The notes: generated by a model not told the origin, from the letters alone. A DNA stretch of 55,201 nucleotides from Desulfonauticus sp. (GCA_030950395.1 JAUZRP010000066.1:1-55201); one strand, 5' to 3'. Shown: positions 1 to 8,682, numbered from the stretch's first letter. Made by a program: numbers and translations.

Positions 1-1
1 T

Positions 2-121
2 AAGCACAAGGAGATACCGTCGTGTAGGCGTTGTCATCCGAATAGTCATAAGCGAGGCAGGAAGGCAGACGTGTCCAAATGTTCATCCTGTCATGGCAAG
101 GCTCACAACGTGATCCCCTAG
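2..121 (+). CDS. C-terminal end of a multiheme c-type cytochrome (partial)
   Basis: Frame 2 is open from the window edge to a TAG at 119-121 and encodes the last 39 residues of a protein whose start is outside. It contains two heme-binding motifs, CRRCH and CSSCH, and ends in a short basic tail (GKAHNVIP). Each CxxCH motif covalently binds one heme c, so the full protein is an exported multiheme cytochrome. It sits just upstream of a large cytochrome cluster on the same strand and is probably part of it. The family cannot be named from this fragment. Confidence 0.8.
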   Translation, partial: KHKEIPSCRRCHPNSHKRGRKADVSKCSSCHGKAHNVIP

Positions 122-173
122 CCAAAAAACATAATAAAAAAATGGTTAGAAAAATAAAGTAGTATTAGAGGAT

Positions 174-295
174 GTAACTGAAAAGGTCTAAAAATTGTGT
201 TTTTGATTAAAGTATCAAGTTATAACGAGTTTAAATTGTGAAAAAATTTTTGTTGAACTTATATCTAACTGCTTAAAATAATTTTTGCAGTTGGA
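174..295 (+). repeat. MITE-like interspersed repeat, copy 1
   Basis: A 122-bp non-coding repeat. The left end reads GTAACTGAAAAGG and the right end TTTTTGCAGTTGGA; the reverse complement of the right end (AACTGCAAAAA) matches the left end, so these are short terminal inverted repeats. An internal block GTGTTTTTGATTAA with an inverted pair TTGAT/ATCAA follows the left end. GGAT flanks both sides, a possible target duplication. Related copies lie at about 9660, 47035 and 52386, and a half copy beside the IS at 33655. The right end matches the end of the IS at 33575-33588. Confidence 0.65.
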
Positions 296-355
296 TTTTA
301 GATGTAAGAAGAAAGGTAATGAGGGCCAAGGTATTTAAGGAGTAAAGGTGAACTA

Positions 356-1813
356 GTGGTGGCGGTAAAAGTGAGGAGAAATAAACGGTGGTTGAAGGTT
401 GCCAATTTGATGTTCGGGTTAATAGGGTTGTCCATTGTCTTGGGTGGGGAATTTGCTGTTGCGTCGAGGTTTGGTCTTATTTTAGCCAAAGTAAATGGTT
501 ATGTTATTGATGAACGTATTTTTGAAAATGAGTTGAAAAAGGAACATAAAGAATTATTATGGACATCATTGTCGCCTAACGTATTGCATAGAGTGAATTT
601 GTTAGATGTGCTCAATAAATTGATAGATAAACGTTTGATCATCGAAGAGGCTATTAACCTTGGATTGGATAAGGATCCTGTTTTTTTGCGCAATTTTAGA
701 CTGTTTGAGATCAATCAACTAATTCTTAGATTAAGAAAAGAAGTAGTTTTGGACAAAATTTCAGTTTCTGACGCAGAAATACGGGCTTATTTTAAGAAGT
801 TTTATTGTAAGGACGGTAAATTTGATGAAAAAAAATTTAAACACGTAAAGAGGTGGATAAAGAGAAAGTTAGAAAAATTAAAAGAAAAAGATCTGTCTGA
901 TAAATTTTTCGCTTTTTTAAGAAAAAGAGCACGTATTTGGATAGATAAGAAATTAGTGGATGAGTGCGGTGTAGAGAGTTCATTTAGTGTTTTAAAAGAC
1001 AAGATAATTGCTAGGGCTAATGGTAAGCCTATTTTGGCCCAAGATTTTATTGAGGACTTGAAAATAGTTTTAAATAATAGAAAGTTACAGAAAATAAAAG
1101 ACAAAGAAAAGAAACGAGAATACGTGAAAAAGATTAAAAAAATGGTTTTAACTCGCTTAATTACTCATGAATTAATTGTTCAAGAGGCTTTGAAAAGGAA
1201 GTCTCGCTACCTGGAGGATAGTAATTTGCTCGATATTCTTACGCAGCGTAAAGAACAGTTACTTATTAATTTGTTTAAAATAAGATATATTTATCCTTTG
1301 GCTAGACCTTCTAAAAAGGAGTTACGGGAGTATTATAGGACTCATAAAGATAAATTTAGAACTCCATCGAAAGTATGTTTTTCGGAAGTATACTTTGCCA
1401 AACGTAAGGAAGCAGAAAATTTTTTAAATAAGTTAAAACAAGGTGCTAGTTTTGAGTTTTTAGCTAAGCGGGTGGCTCAGGGATCAGCTGTGGAAAGGGA
1501 TTATATTTGGGTCTATACCAGTAAATTTTCTGAAAGGTTAAAAAAAGTTTTAGAGAGTTTAGCCGTTGGTAGCGTGAGCGGAGTTATAGCTGATGATGTT
1601 GGATATAAAGTTATCAAATTAAAAGCCAGAAAAAAAGGAAAAGTAGTAGAATTTTCAGAAGTGGAAAATATGTTAAAAAAGATAGTAGGTAAGCAAAAAT
1701 TTAAGAAAATATTGTCTGAATATATAAAGAGGTTGAGGAAACATGCTGATATTAAGATTTATAAAAAAAATTTAGAAAAATTAAAACAAAAATATTGGTC
1801 CAAAGCTGCGTAA
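356..1813 (+). CDS. SurA/PpiC-type periplasmic peptidyl-prolyl isomerase
   Basis: A 485-residue protein with an N-terminal hydrophobic segment (about residues 15-37) that acts as signal or anchor. A SurA N-like chaperone region (about 42-150, 'AKVNGYVIDERIFENEL') is followed by a second similar segment near 220-300 ('ARANGKPILAQDFIEDL'), and a parvulin-like region near 310-435. It is very rich in Lys. Such proteins help fold exported proteins. The start is GTG at 356, preceded by AAAGG; GTG at 359 is an alternative. It lies directly upstream of two giant cytochromes. Prolyl isomerases of this kind are often found in extracellular cytochrome loci, so a dedicated folding role for the Pro-rich HxP heme repeats is a reasonable inference. 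Substrate specificity is unknown. Confidence 0.75.
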   Translation: MVAVKVRRNKRWLKVANLMFGLIGLSIVLGGEFAVASRFGLILAKVNGYVIDERIFENELKKEHKELLWTSLSPNVLHRVNLLDVLNKLIDKRLIIEEAINLGLDKDPVFLRNFRLFEINQLILRLRKEVVLDKISVSDAEIRAYFKKFYCKDGKFDEKKFKHVKRWIKRKLEKLKEKDLSDKFFAFLRKRARIWIDKKLVDECGVESSFSVLKDKIIARANGKPILAQDFIEDLKIVLNNRKLQKIKDKEKKREYVKKIKKMVLTRLITHELIVQEALKRKSRYLEDSNLLDILTQRKEQLLINLFKIRYIYPLARPSKKELREYYRTHKDKFRTPSKVCFSEVYFAKRKEAENFLNKLKQGASFEFLAKRVAQGSAVERDYIWVYTSKFSERLKKVLESLAVGSVSGVIADDVGYKVIKLKARKKGKVVEFSEVENMLKKIVGKQKFKKILSEYIKRLRKHADIKIYKKNLEKLKQKYWSKAA

Positions 1814-1846
1814 TAGTTAAGATACAATCTATAAAAAGGTTTAATT

Positions 1847-3802
1847 GTGAACAGATTTAAATTTTCTTTAATATTTTTGCTAGTCATAATTTGTCTGGGC
1901 CTTGGTTTTGGGTGTAAGAGGAATATTTCTTCGCACAAGGCAAGGAAAAAATGTATTGATTGTCATCAAAAGGACTTTAGTAAATTTAAACAAGAACGAT
2001 TTGTCCATGCCCCTGTAGCTAAAGGGGAATGTAAAACCTGCCATCGTACTCATGGCGTATTGGGGGGGATCTATCTTAAGGCGGATAAAGATAAATTATG
2101 TCTTCGTTGTCATAAGGAGGCAAGAAATTTTCTTAAAAGTAAATATCCTCATCCTCCAGTAAAAAATGGAAAATGTACAAGTTGTCATGACCCTCATGCT
2201 TCTAACTATAAAAATTTATTAAAGAAAAACGGAAATAGCCTTTGTTTTTCTTGCCATTCGAAGACTCCCTATACAAAAAAATATGTTCATCCTCCTCTTA
2301 AGAGCAACAAAGGATGTTTAACTTGTCATAATGTACATGGGTCTAATTATAAAAAGCTTTTGCAGGCGTCTTTTGCGGATAGTTGTCAACGTTGTCATAA
2401 TATTAACGATGCAAAATTTATTAAGGTCCATTTTGGCTATAAACCTGGACCCAACTCTTGTTTAGATTGTCATACTCCTCATTCAGCGTCCAATAAAGAA
2501 TTGCTTCACGAATCTGTTCATCCACCTCTTGTCCGGGGAGAGTGTAAAAATTGTCATAATTCACCCGATAGTTCAAATCCTTTGGGAGTATCCCAGAAGG
2601 GGGCAGAATTGTGTTATCAATGTCATCAAAAAGATAAAAAAGCTTTTAGTAACAAGAGTTACGAACATGAGCCTATTAAAAGAGGGAATTGTCTTGCCTG
2701 TCATAGCCCGCATACTACTGATTATAAAGCTCAAACTATTTTGCCCAAAGGAAAGTTGTGTTATTCCTGTCATAAAGAAAAGCACGCTAGTTTTAATAAG
2801 AAATTTCAACATAAACCTATAAAAGAAGGGGATTGTACAAGTTGTCATGATCCGCATGCCTCCAATTATAAATTTGGCTTAAAGGCTGAAGGCGCATTGT
2901 TATGTTTTGATTGTCATAAAAAAGATAATTTTACAAAGAGGCTAGTGCATGTCCCAGTGAAACAAGGCAAATGCCTTACGTGTCATAATCCTCATGCTTC
3001 TAACCAGAAGTTTGAGTTAAAATCGAAAGAAACTCAGCTGTGTTATGGTTGCCATAAAAAGGAAAAAATTATGTTTGATAAGGTCAATGTCCATACTCCA
3101 ATTCGGCTTGGAAAGTGTGTAGTTTGTCATAACCCGCATTCAGCGAATAACAATGATTTGTTGGTGTTAAAAAAAGATAAACTCTGCTTTAAATGTCATC
3201 AAGCGATGTTAGATGAAGTTACTGGTGGTGTTGTACACGTTCCCTTTAGAGATGGTAGGTGTCTTGTTTGTCATGATGCTCATGCCAGTGATGAGGATTT
3301 TCATTTGTTAGAGAAAAGTCCTGATTTATGTTACTTTTGTCATAAAAACGTAGCCAAAGCAGCTATGGATCCTACGAAATATAAGCATAAGCCCCTAGAA
3401 AAGGGAGAGTGTACAAGTTGCCATAATCCTCACGGAAGTAAGGTTAAAGGGCTATTAAATTTACCTGTAAGAGATCTATGTTTATCATGTCACAAGAATT
3501 TGGCTGAGAATTTAATAAAAGAACCTTTTAAACATAAGCCAGCCCAACAAGGGGAATGTTTAAAGTGTCATGAGCCACATGATGCGAATAATCAAGATCT
3601 TCTGATTTTTTGTGGAGCAAATTTATGTGTTAGATGTCATGATATCAATAATGTAGCTTTGCGGAAAGCTCATCATAATATTGATATATCCCAGGCTAAT
3701 TGTGTGGCTTGTCATGAACCTCATAGTGCCAAAAATAAGGCATTGCTGCATGCTGTGATGCATGTTCCATTTAGAAATGGAAATTGCGGGGCCTGTCATT
3801 AA
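1847..3802 (+). CDS. 26-heme c-type cytochrome, doubled-CXXCH repeats, putative lipoprotein
   Basis: A 651-residue protein with 26 CxxCH motifs by direct count, one per 25 residues. Two alternating motif types, 'GxCxxCHxPHxS' and 'LCxxCH', form about 12 two-heme units, the pattern of the doubled-CXXCH (cytochrome c3-like) families. HxP residues ahead of the first motif of each unit are likely distal heme ligands. The N-terminus is a signal peptide ending LGFGC, a weak lipobox (Gly at -3), so it may be a lipid-anchored periplasmic or outer-membrane protein. The last codon before the stop is the His of the final motif (CGACH), so there is no C-terminal tail. It follows the prolyl isomerase by 33 bp. 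Inferred role: long-range electron wire between periplasm and outer membrane. Partner and direction of electron flow are not shown by sequence. Confidence 0.9.
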   Translation: MNRFKFSLIFLLVIICLGLGFGCKRNISSHKARKKCIDCHQKDFSKFKQERFVHAPVAKGECKTCHRTHGVLGGIYLKADKDKLCLRCHKEARNFLKSKYPHPPVKNGKCTSCHDPHASNYKNLLKKNGNSLCFSCHSKTPYTKKYVHPPLKSNKGCLTCHNVHGSNYKKLLQASFADSCQRCHNINDAKFIKVHFGYKPGPNSCLDCHTPHSASNKELLHESVHPPLVRGECKNCHNSPDSSNPLGVSQKGAELCYQCHQKDKKAFSNKSYEHEPIKRGNCLACHSPHTTDYKAQTILPKGKLCYSCHKEKHASFNKKFQHKPIKEGDCTSCHDPHASNYKFGLKAEGALLCFDCHKKDNFTKRLVHVPVKQGKCLTCHNPHASNQKFELKSKETQLCYGCHKKEKIMFDKVNVHTPIRLGKCVVCHNPHSANNNDLLVLKKDKLCFKCHQAMLDEVTGGVVHVPFRDGRCLVCHDAHASDEDFHLLEKSPDLCYFCHKNVAKAAMDPTKYKHKPLEKGECTSCHNPHGSKVKGLLNLPVRDLCLSCHKNLAENLIKEPFKHKPAQQGECLKCHEPHDANNQDLLIFCGANLCVRCHDINNVALRKAHHNIDISQANCVACHEPHSAKNKALLHAVMHVPFRNGNCGACH

Positions 3803-3955
3803 AAAGCATAGATATTGTTACAAGTTTATAGGGCATTTTAAGATCGGTTAAAGTAGTTTTAACAATGTAAAGTTAAGAGTTTTGTTTTTGGTGTGAGTTA
3901 GTGTTAAATTTAAAAAATGATTATTTGTCTTTAGGAGTGAAGTAAGGAAACGATA

Positions 3956-5209
3956 ATGAGGGTCCGAAGTTGTTTTAAGTTATTTTTAATTTTGGCCATG
4001 TTAATATGGATTAATGCGATGATGAGTGTTTGGGGCTGGGCTCAAAATTTTAACCCTGTGGGTAATGTGAAAAAATGTCTTACGTGTCATTCTGAGTTAA
4101 AAAAAGAATTTTCTAAAAAAATTATCCATAAACCGTTTAAAGATTTAAAATGTACTTACTGTCATAATCCTCATGCTGCAAAACATGGACATTTATTGAA
4201 GGAAGACGTTGGTATATTGTGTACACGTTGTCATAAAAATGAACGACAAACAATAAAAATGCGTGGTTATTTTCATCCGCCTTTTAAAGAAGGCCAATGT
4301 CTTAAGTGTCATAATCCTCATGCATCTTCATCATCTCATTTGTTAAAGGCTCAGGGAGAACGATTGTGTTTTGCGTGCCATGTTAAAAAGCAGTTTACTA
4401 AAAAATATCAACATATCCCTGTGAAAAATGGCCGTTGTTTAAGCTGTCATGATGTGCATAGGTCAGAGCATGAAAGCTTATTAAAAAGAGAACCTAAAAT
4501 TTTGTGTATGTCTTGTCATTCTTATAGCTATGCTAGATTGCAAAAAATCCATTTTGGATACCCTGTTCAAAATAAAGATTGTACGTCTTGTCATAATCCT
4601 CATAGTACAAAACGAAGGCACTTAATAAGGCCAATCTTACATAAACCTTTTGAAAAGAGACAGTGTACAACTTGTCATAAGAGACCTCAATTTAAGACCG
4701 TGGCTTTGAAGAAAAATAGTGCTTCTATTTGTTTCCAATGTCATCCGGATAAAAGAAAGGATTTTTACAAAATAAATAGTCATATAGGAAGTGGAGTATT
4801 TTGTTTAAATTGTCATGACCCCCATGCATCAAATGCAAAAAAACTGGAAAAACAAAATGAGGCAAAAAACTGTTTTCACTGTCATGAAGATAGTGAAAGG
4901 GATTTTTTTAATAAAACTAATAAATATAAACATCCTCTAGTAAAAGAAGGCAAGTGTAGTGTTTGTCACTCTCCTCATGGTTCAAACTATAGGTTGTTTT
5001 TTGAAGGAGGGGATATAAAGATGTGTACAAGATGTCACAAAAGACAGGCCAGATTTACTCACCCTATAGGAAAAGATGCTATTGATCCTCGATCTAAGAG
5101 GGCAATTAGTTGCATTACCTGTCATGAATTAATGGGAACGCCATATCAGTTTTCGTTAAGGTTTGATAGAAAAAAAGACCTTTGTATTCAATGTCATAAA
5201 GGCTATTAA
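3956..5209 (+). CDS. 16-heme c-type cytochrome, doubled-CXXCH repeats
   Basis: A 417-residue exported cytochrome with 16 CxxCH motifs by direct count. It has the same alternating units as the upstream 26-heme protein, so the two are probably paralogues. The N-terminal signal peptide (residues 1-29) ends near WAQN and has no lipobox, so this one is probably soluble in the periplasm or secreted. A SD-like AAGGA lies 10 bases before the ATG. It is 153 bp from the upstream gene and on the same strand; the gap has no clear terminator. Likely job: electron carrier working with the 26-heme protein. Confidence 0.9.
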   Translation: MRVRSCFKLFLILAMLIWINAMMSVWGWAQNFNPVGNVKKCLTCHSELKKEFSKKIIHKPFKDLKCTYCHNPHAAKHGHLLKEDVGILCTRCHKNERQTIKMRGYFHPPFKEGQCLKCHNPHASSSSHLLKAQGERLCFACHVKKQFTKKYQHIPVKNGRCLSCHDVHRSEHESLLKREPKILCMSCHSYSYARLQKIHFGYPVQNKDCTSCHNPHSTKRRHLIRPILHKPFEKRQCTTCHKRPQFKTVALKKNSASICFQCHPDKRKDFYKINSHIGSGVFCLNCHDPHASNAKKLEKQNEAKNCFHCHEDSERDFFNKTNKYKHPLVKEGKCSVCHSPHGSNYRLFFEGGDIKMCTRCHKRQARFTHPIGKDAIDPRSKRAISCITCHELMGTPYQFSLRFDRKKDLCIQCHKGY

Positions 5210-5308
5210 TAACGCAAGGCGTATCCACAAAAAGTTAATAATTTTTTAGTAAACTCTGTTTAGTAATGGATGTTAATTTTGGTAAGATTTAGCGATGGAT
5301 GGAGAGGC

Positions 5309-6235
5309 ATGGTGAAAAAACAAATGGTTAGAAAGCAAATTTATGTAGCGATGTTTGTCTTGATGGCTTTGTTGGTGCTACCTAAGTATAGTTTAGGTTG
5401 GCAAAAGAAAGAACGGATAAAATATGTTTTTTCTATCACAAGAGGGAAAGATTTTGGTTCATTTGGTTTGTTAGGCTCTGTTTTTTTTTCTGAACAAAAG
5501 CAGCGTTTATATGTGGCAGATGCGACCAATAATAGGATTCTTTCTTTTGGTGCCGATTTTAATTTTCTTGCTGAGTTTAATGCTGACGGAGCATTGTCTT
5601 ATCCTGTGAGTATTGTAAGAGATAAGAGGGGTAGATTATTTCTTTCAGAACCCTCTCGAGGACAAGTGCTTGTAGTTAGCTTGGTAAAACATGCCATTTC
5701 CCCTCTAGATTTTAGTGGAATTCCAAGCGAGAACAATATTTATCCTGGTAACTTGGCCATTGATGTTTCAGGAAAATTATACGTGGTGGATAAGGCAAAT
5801 CAAAGAATTTTGATTTTTGATGCAGATTTAAAGTTCAAAAAACAGATTTTGGTTAAATATGGACGTGGGTTAGAAGATGTTAAGGTCGACGATAACGGCT
5901 TTGTTTATACCTTAAGCACTGTGGATGGGAAAATTTGTATCTTTGATAAAGAAGGTAAGTTGGTTTTTAGTTTTGGTAAACGGGGGAATGGACATGGAGA
6001 ATTTCTTTTTCCTGTTAGTTTAGCTATAGGGCCAGATGGTTTAATTTATGTGCTTGATCGACATAAAAGTAAAGTGATGGTTTTTAATAAAAAAGGACAA
6101 TTTATGTTTGAATTTTCGGAATTTGGTTGGAGAGAGGGGCGTTTATATTTACCTTCCTACTTATATATTAATCGAGCGGGCCAAATTTTTATAGTTGATC
6201 AAGGTAATAATAGAATTAGTATTTTTCAGGAGTAA
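5309..6235 (+). CDS. NHL-repeat six-bladed beta-propeller, exported
   Basis: About 308 residues with six repeats of the NHL pattern, for example 'RLYVADATNNRILSF', 'GKLYVVDKANQRILIFD', 'GLIYVLDRHKSKVMVFN' and 'GQIFIVDQGNNRISIFQ'. Six blades close one propeller. An N-terminal hydrophobic segment (MFVLMALLVLPKYSLG) gives Sec export. The frame is open from ATG 5270, but ATG 5309 is preferred because GGAGAGG stands directly before it and the signal peptide then has normal length; ATG 5324 is also possible. NHL propellers bind other proteins and have no activity of their own. They are frequent neighbours of extracellular multiheme cytochromes, including the omcS region of Geobacter, which points to a scaffold or assembly role here. 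Confidence 0.85.
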   Translation: MVKKQMVRKQIYVAMFVLMALLVLPKYSLGWQKKERIKYVFSITRGKDFGSFGLLGSVFFSEQKQRLYVADATNNRILSFGADFNFLAEFNADGALSYPVSIVRDKRGRLFLSEPSRGQVLVVSLVKHAISPLDFSGIPSENNIYPGNLAIDVSGKLYVVDKANQRILIFDADLKFKKQILVKYGRGLEDVKVDDNGFVYTLSTVDGKICIFDKEGKLVFSFGKRGNGHGEFLFPVSLAIGPDGLIYVLDRHKSKVMVFNKKGQFMFEFSEFGWREGRLYLPSYLYINRAGQIFIVDQGNNRISIFQE

Positions 6236-6345
6236 GACAGAAAGATTGTCTTTAGTGATTTAAATATATTTGTTGAAGACATAAGGCAATTTATTGCATA
6301 GATCACTGTTTTAAGACCTTATTAGTAGGCCTTTTAAATTAAAAG

Positions 6346-7362
6346 GTGATGAGAGTGAGAAGATTAGTTTTTGGGAATATAGTGGTTGTATGTTTGTTGT
6401 GTGTTTGTATGCCCCTACACGCTGAAGTAACAGGTGAGTGTTCAAACTGTCATACTATGCATAATAGTCAGGGGGGGCAACCCATGGCTTATCATCTTGT
6501 TAATGGACAGCCTGTAGCGTCTAGTACCCCAAATCCTATGCTTTTAGTTTGTGATTGCATAGGTTGCCATACAAGTGATGGAACCAATACTATAGTTAAT
6601 GGAGTGCCTATTGTTTATAATATGGTGTCCCCCAATAAACCTTTGGCTGGGGGGAATTTTTATTATGTTATTAACAATGGAAATAATAGAGGCCATAATG
6701 TTTTTGGCATTAGTGGTCCTGATCCAAATTTGGGTAATACTCCTCCTGGCGGGACGTCTATGTCGTCACAACTACGATGTGCTGGGAAATATGGATGTCA
6801 TGGAGATAGAACTATTGTTAATCAATTTTTGGCTATGAAAGGGGCGCATCATACTCACGATGTTGTTCTTGATGGGAGCACAGTTGGGAAGAGTTATCGG
6901 TTTTTAAAGGGTGTGTTGGGCAAAGAAGAACCTCATTGGGAGCACGATGCAACAAGTTCGGTTCATAATGAATATCAAGGGGCTACAGATTTTTCTACAT
7001 CCACGAGCATTAGTTCTCTTTGTGCTCAATGTCATGGTAATTTTCACAGCTCCACAGGGGTAGGAGATAATTCTCCTTGGTTTAGACATCCTACTGATAT
7101 TATTCTACCTAATAAAGGGGAATATCAGCATTACAATGACGATACTTTGGACTATAGTTTAATTGCTCCTGTTGCCAGGCTTGATCCAAACAGTGTAGCA
7201 GATCCTAGTAAAGTAGTTCCGGGACAAGATGTAGTGATGTGTCTATCTTGTCACCGTGCTCATGGAAGTCCTTATTATAAAATGTTACGCTGGGATTACA
7301 CTAATTATGATTTGGATAAAGCTTTATCAGGATGTAGTGTATGTCATACCAATAAACAATAA
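6346..7362 (+). CDS. OmcS-like six-heme cytochrome (putative nanowire subunit)
   Basis: About 335 residues with a Sec signal peptide ending PLHA. Motifs in order: CSNCH, CIGCH, CAGKYGCH, CAQCH, CLSCH, CSVCH. From memory of G. sulfurreducens OmcS, the landmarks line up: 'ECxxCHTMHNS' at the start, 'GPMLL/NPMLL' before heme 2, 'GGxF', 'GHN', a 'PGG...QLxC' before heme 3, 'RHP' after heme 4, 'CLSCHRAH' at heme 5, and a CxxCH at the very end. OmcS forms stacked-heme extracellular filaments. The third motif here is CX5CH (Cys145, Cys151, His152) instead of CxxCH. The protein is shorter than OmcS (about 430 residues). Start: GTG 6346, ATG 6349 or GTG 6355 are all possible; AAAAGG at 6341-6346 best fits 6355. 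Filament formation is an inference. Confidence 0.75.
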   Translation: MMRVRRLVFGNIVVVCLLCVCMPLHAEVTGECSNCHTMHNSQGGQPMAYHLVNGQPVASSTPNPMLLVCDCIGCHTSDGTNTIVNGVPIVYNMVSPNKPLAGGNFYYVINNGNNRGHNVFGISGPDPNLGNTPPGGTSMSSQLRCAGKYGCHGDRTIVNQFLAMKGAHHTHDVVLDGSTVGKSYRFLKGVLGKEEPHWEHDATSSVHNEYQGATDFSTSTSISSLCAQCHGNFHSSTGVGDNSPWFRHPTDIILPNKGEYQHYNDDTLDYSLIAPVARLDPNSVADPSKVVPGQDVVMCLSCHRAHGSPYYKMLRWDYTNYDLDKALSGCSVCHTNKQ

Positions 7363-7375
7363 ATAATAGGTCACT

Positions 7376-8533
7376 ATGCATATTAGAGAGTTTTTTAAGT
7401 CTTATAGAGAAAGTGGGAAATTTATTTTTAAGATAATGTTATTAGTAAGTATTTTTGTTTGGGCAAGTGGTCCAATTTACGCGGGCAATTATTTGAATTC
7501 TGCTCATGGCAACTCTAATTATGGAGTAAAACGTACAGGTATCTCTCAATATCCTCGTGGTCATTGTGCCCATTGTCATGAACAACATGCAAGTATTAAT
7601 GGAGCAGAACCTGTCCCTATCAATGGAGCGGTTGGTTATTTGTTATTCTCTCCCAATTATACTAGTCAGACCGTTAATTTTTGTTTTGATTGTCATGTTC
7701 AAACAGGTGGCTATCAAGAGGGGGGCGGGATAATCAATAGAAGTTATAGTTATAATTTTGGGGGGAACACAGATAGTTATGATAATGATTTGAAACAGGC
7801 CTTTAGTCATACTGCTCCTGGTTCGTCACACAATTTAAATGACATTAAAAAAATTCTAGGAACTACTATGTACGATGCTAACGGTCACGAATGGTCTTTA
7901 CCCAAAACGCTAAATCCCTGTGATGCCTGTCATAATCCCCATATTGTCCAACGTAATTATCCTGTGAGCAATGCGGATGGGAAATTAAAAACAGCTGTGA
8001 CAAGACCCTCAAATCCTAATCAATTATGGGGTGATGATGAGGGTGAACGAATGAATAGGTATGGTGATTATCAAGCTCCTTATTGGTATGGCTCTGATAC
8101 AGATGATCCCAAATTTGAGCCAGCAGGTGATGAGGTACAAGATGGTTCAAATTTACCTGATTTTGTGAGGTTATGTACAGATTGCCATAATGGCTACAAT
8201 CAAATTTGGAGTTCTAGGTTAGGCAGATATCTTCTGCCAATAAAATGGTTTTCTAATAATGGAGATATTCATGGGGTAAAAAGAGGATTTATTAAACGCC
8301 CGCGACCGCCTTATAGCTACCAACAACACTATACCCTTAGTTGTACTGATTGTCATGAACCTCATGGTTCAAGTAATATTTTTTTGTTGCGAACATCTAT
8401 AAATGGCAAGAGTATATCTGTGTCAAACACCGATGATGAGTCTTGGCGGAATTTCTGTTATGGAGCGTGTCATAATTATAAACACAATAAACGTAATTGT
8501 TTTGAATGTCATCACCATAATAAAAAGTTTTAA
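7376..8533 (+). CDS. Seven-heme exported cytochrome with one CX3CH motif
   Basis: A 385-residue protein with a signal peptide cut near IYA/GN. Six normal motifs (CAHCH, CFDCH, CDACH, CTDCH, CTDCH, CFECH) and one CYGACH (Cys361-His366), a CX3CH spacing. It begins 'NYLNSAHG' and has 'HCAHCHEQHAS', typical of large low-heme-density extracellular cytochromes: one heme per 55 residues, against 25 in the 26-heme protein. It starts 13 bp after the OmcS-like gene, so the two are almost surely co-transcribed. It may be a filament cap, a partner, or a second extracellular cytochrome; sequence alone does not decide. Confidence 0.85.
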   Translation: MHIREFFKSYRESGKFIFKIMLLVSIFVWASGPIYAGNYLNSAHGNSNYGVKRTGISQYPRGHCAHCHEQHASINGAEPVPINGAVGYLLFSPNYTSQTVNFCFDCHVQTGGYQEGGGIINRSYSYNFGGNTDSYDNDLKQAFSHTAPGSSHNLNDIKKILGTTMYDANGHEWSLPKTLNPCDACHNPHIVQRNYPVSNADGKLKTAVTRPSNPNQLWGDDEGERMNRYGDYQAPYWYGSDTDDPKFEPAGDEVQDGSNLPDFVRLCTDCHNGYNQIWSSRLGRYLLPIKWFSNNGDIHGVKRGFIKRPRPPYSYQQHYTLSCTDCHEPHGSSNIFLLRTSINGKSISVSNTDDESWRNFCYGACHNYKHNKRNCFECHHHNKKF

Positions 8534-8638
8534 TTGATATATACGCGATATAGATTGCTGCTTTTTTAAAAGATAGCTGAAATTTAGGAAAGTGCTGCAA
8601 AAAAGTAAAAATTTGTATTTTGTACTAGGTTAATTTAA

Positions 8639-8682
8639 GTTTAGTAGGACTAAACGTTAGGCTTTTATCTCTTACCGTTTAG
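8639..8682 (+). promoter_or_regulatory. Leader with two mutually exclusive hairpins
   Basis: GTTTAGT (8639-8645) and ACTAAAC (8649-8655) make a perfect 7-bp hairpin with loop AGG. The same right arm, CTAAACG (8650-8656), can instead pair with CGTTTAG (8676-8682). Only one can form at a time, which is the layout of a switch or attenuator. It stands about 110 bp before the lipoprotein gene at 8795. No known riboswitch class is recognised and no U-run follows, so the function is open. Confidence 0.3.

Noticed and set aside
2529-2857. Open frames on both strands inside the 26-heme cytochrome gene
   Set aside because: They overlap a gene with 26 regular heme motifs, have no SD, and their sequences show no motif; they are by-products of the repeated codons.
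6234-6252. Hairpin AAGACA/TGTCTT overlapping the NHL stop, as a terminator
   Set aside because: The stem is only 6 bp, AT-rich and has no T-run; the next gene is close and on the same strand.
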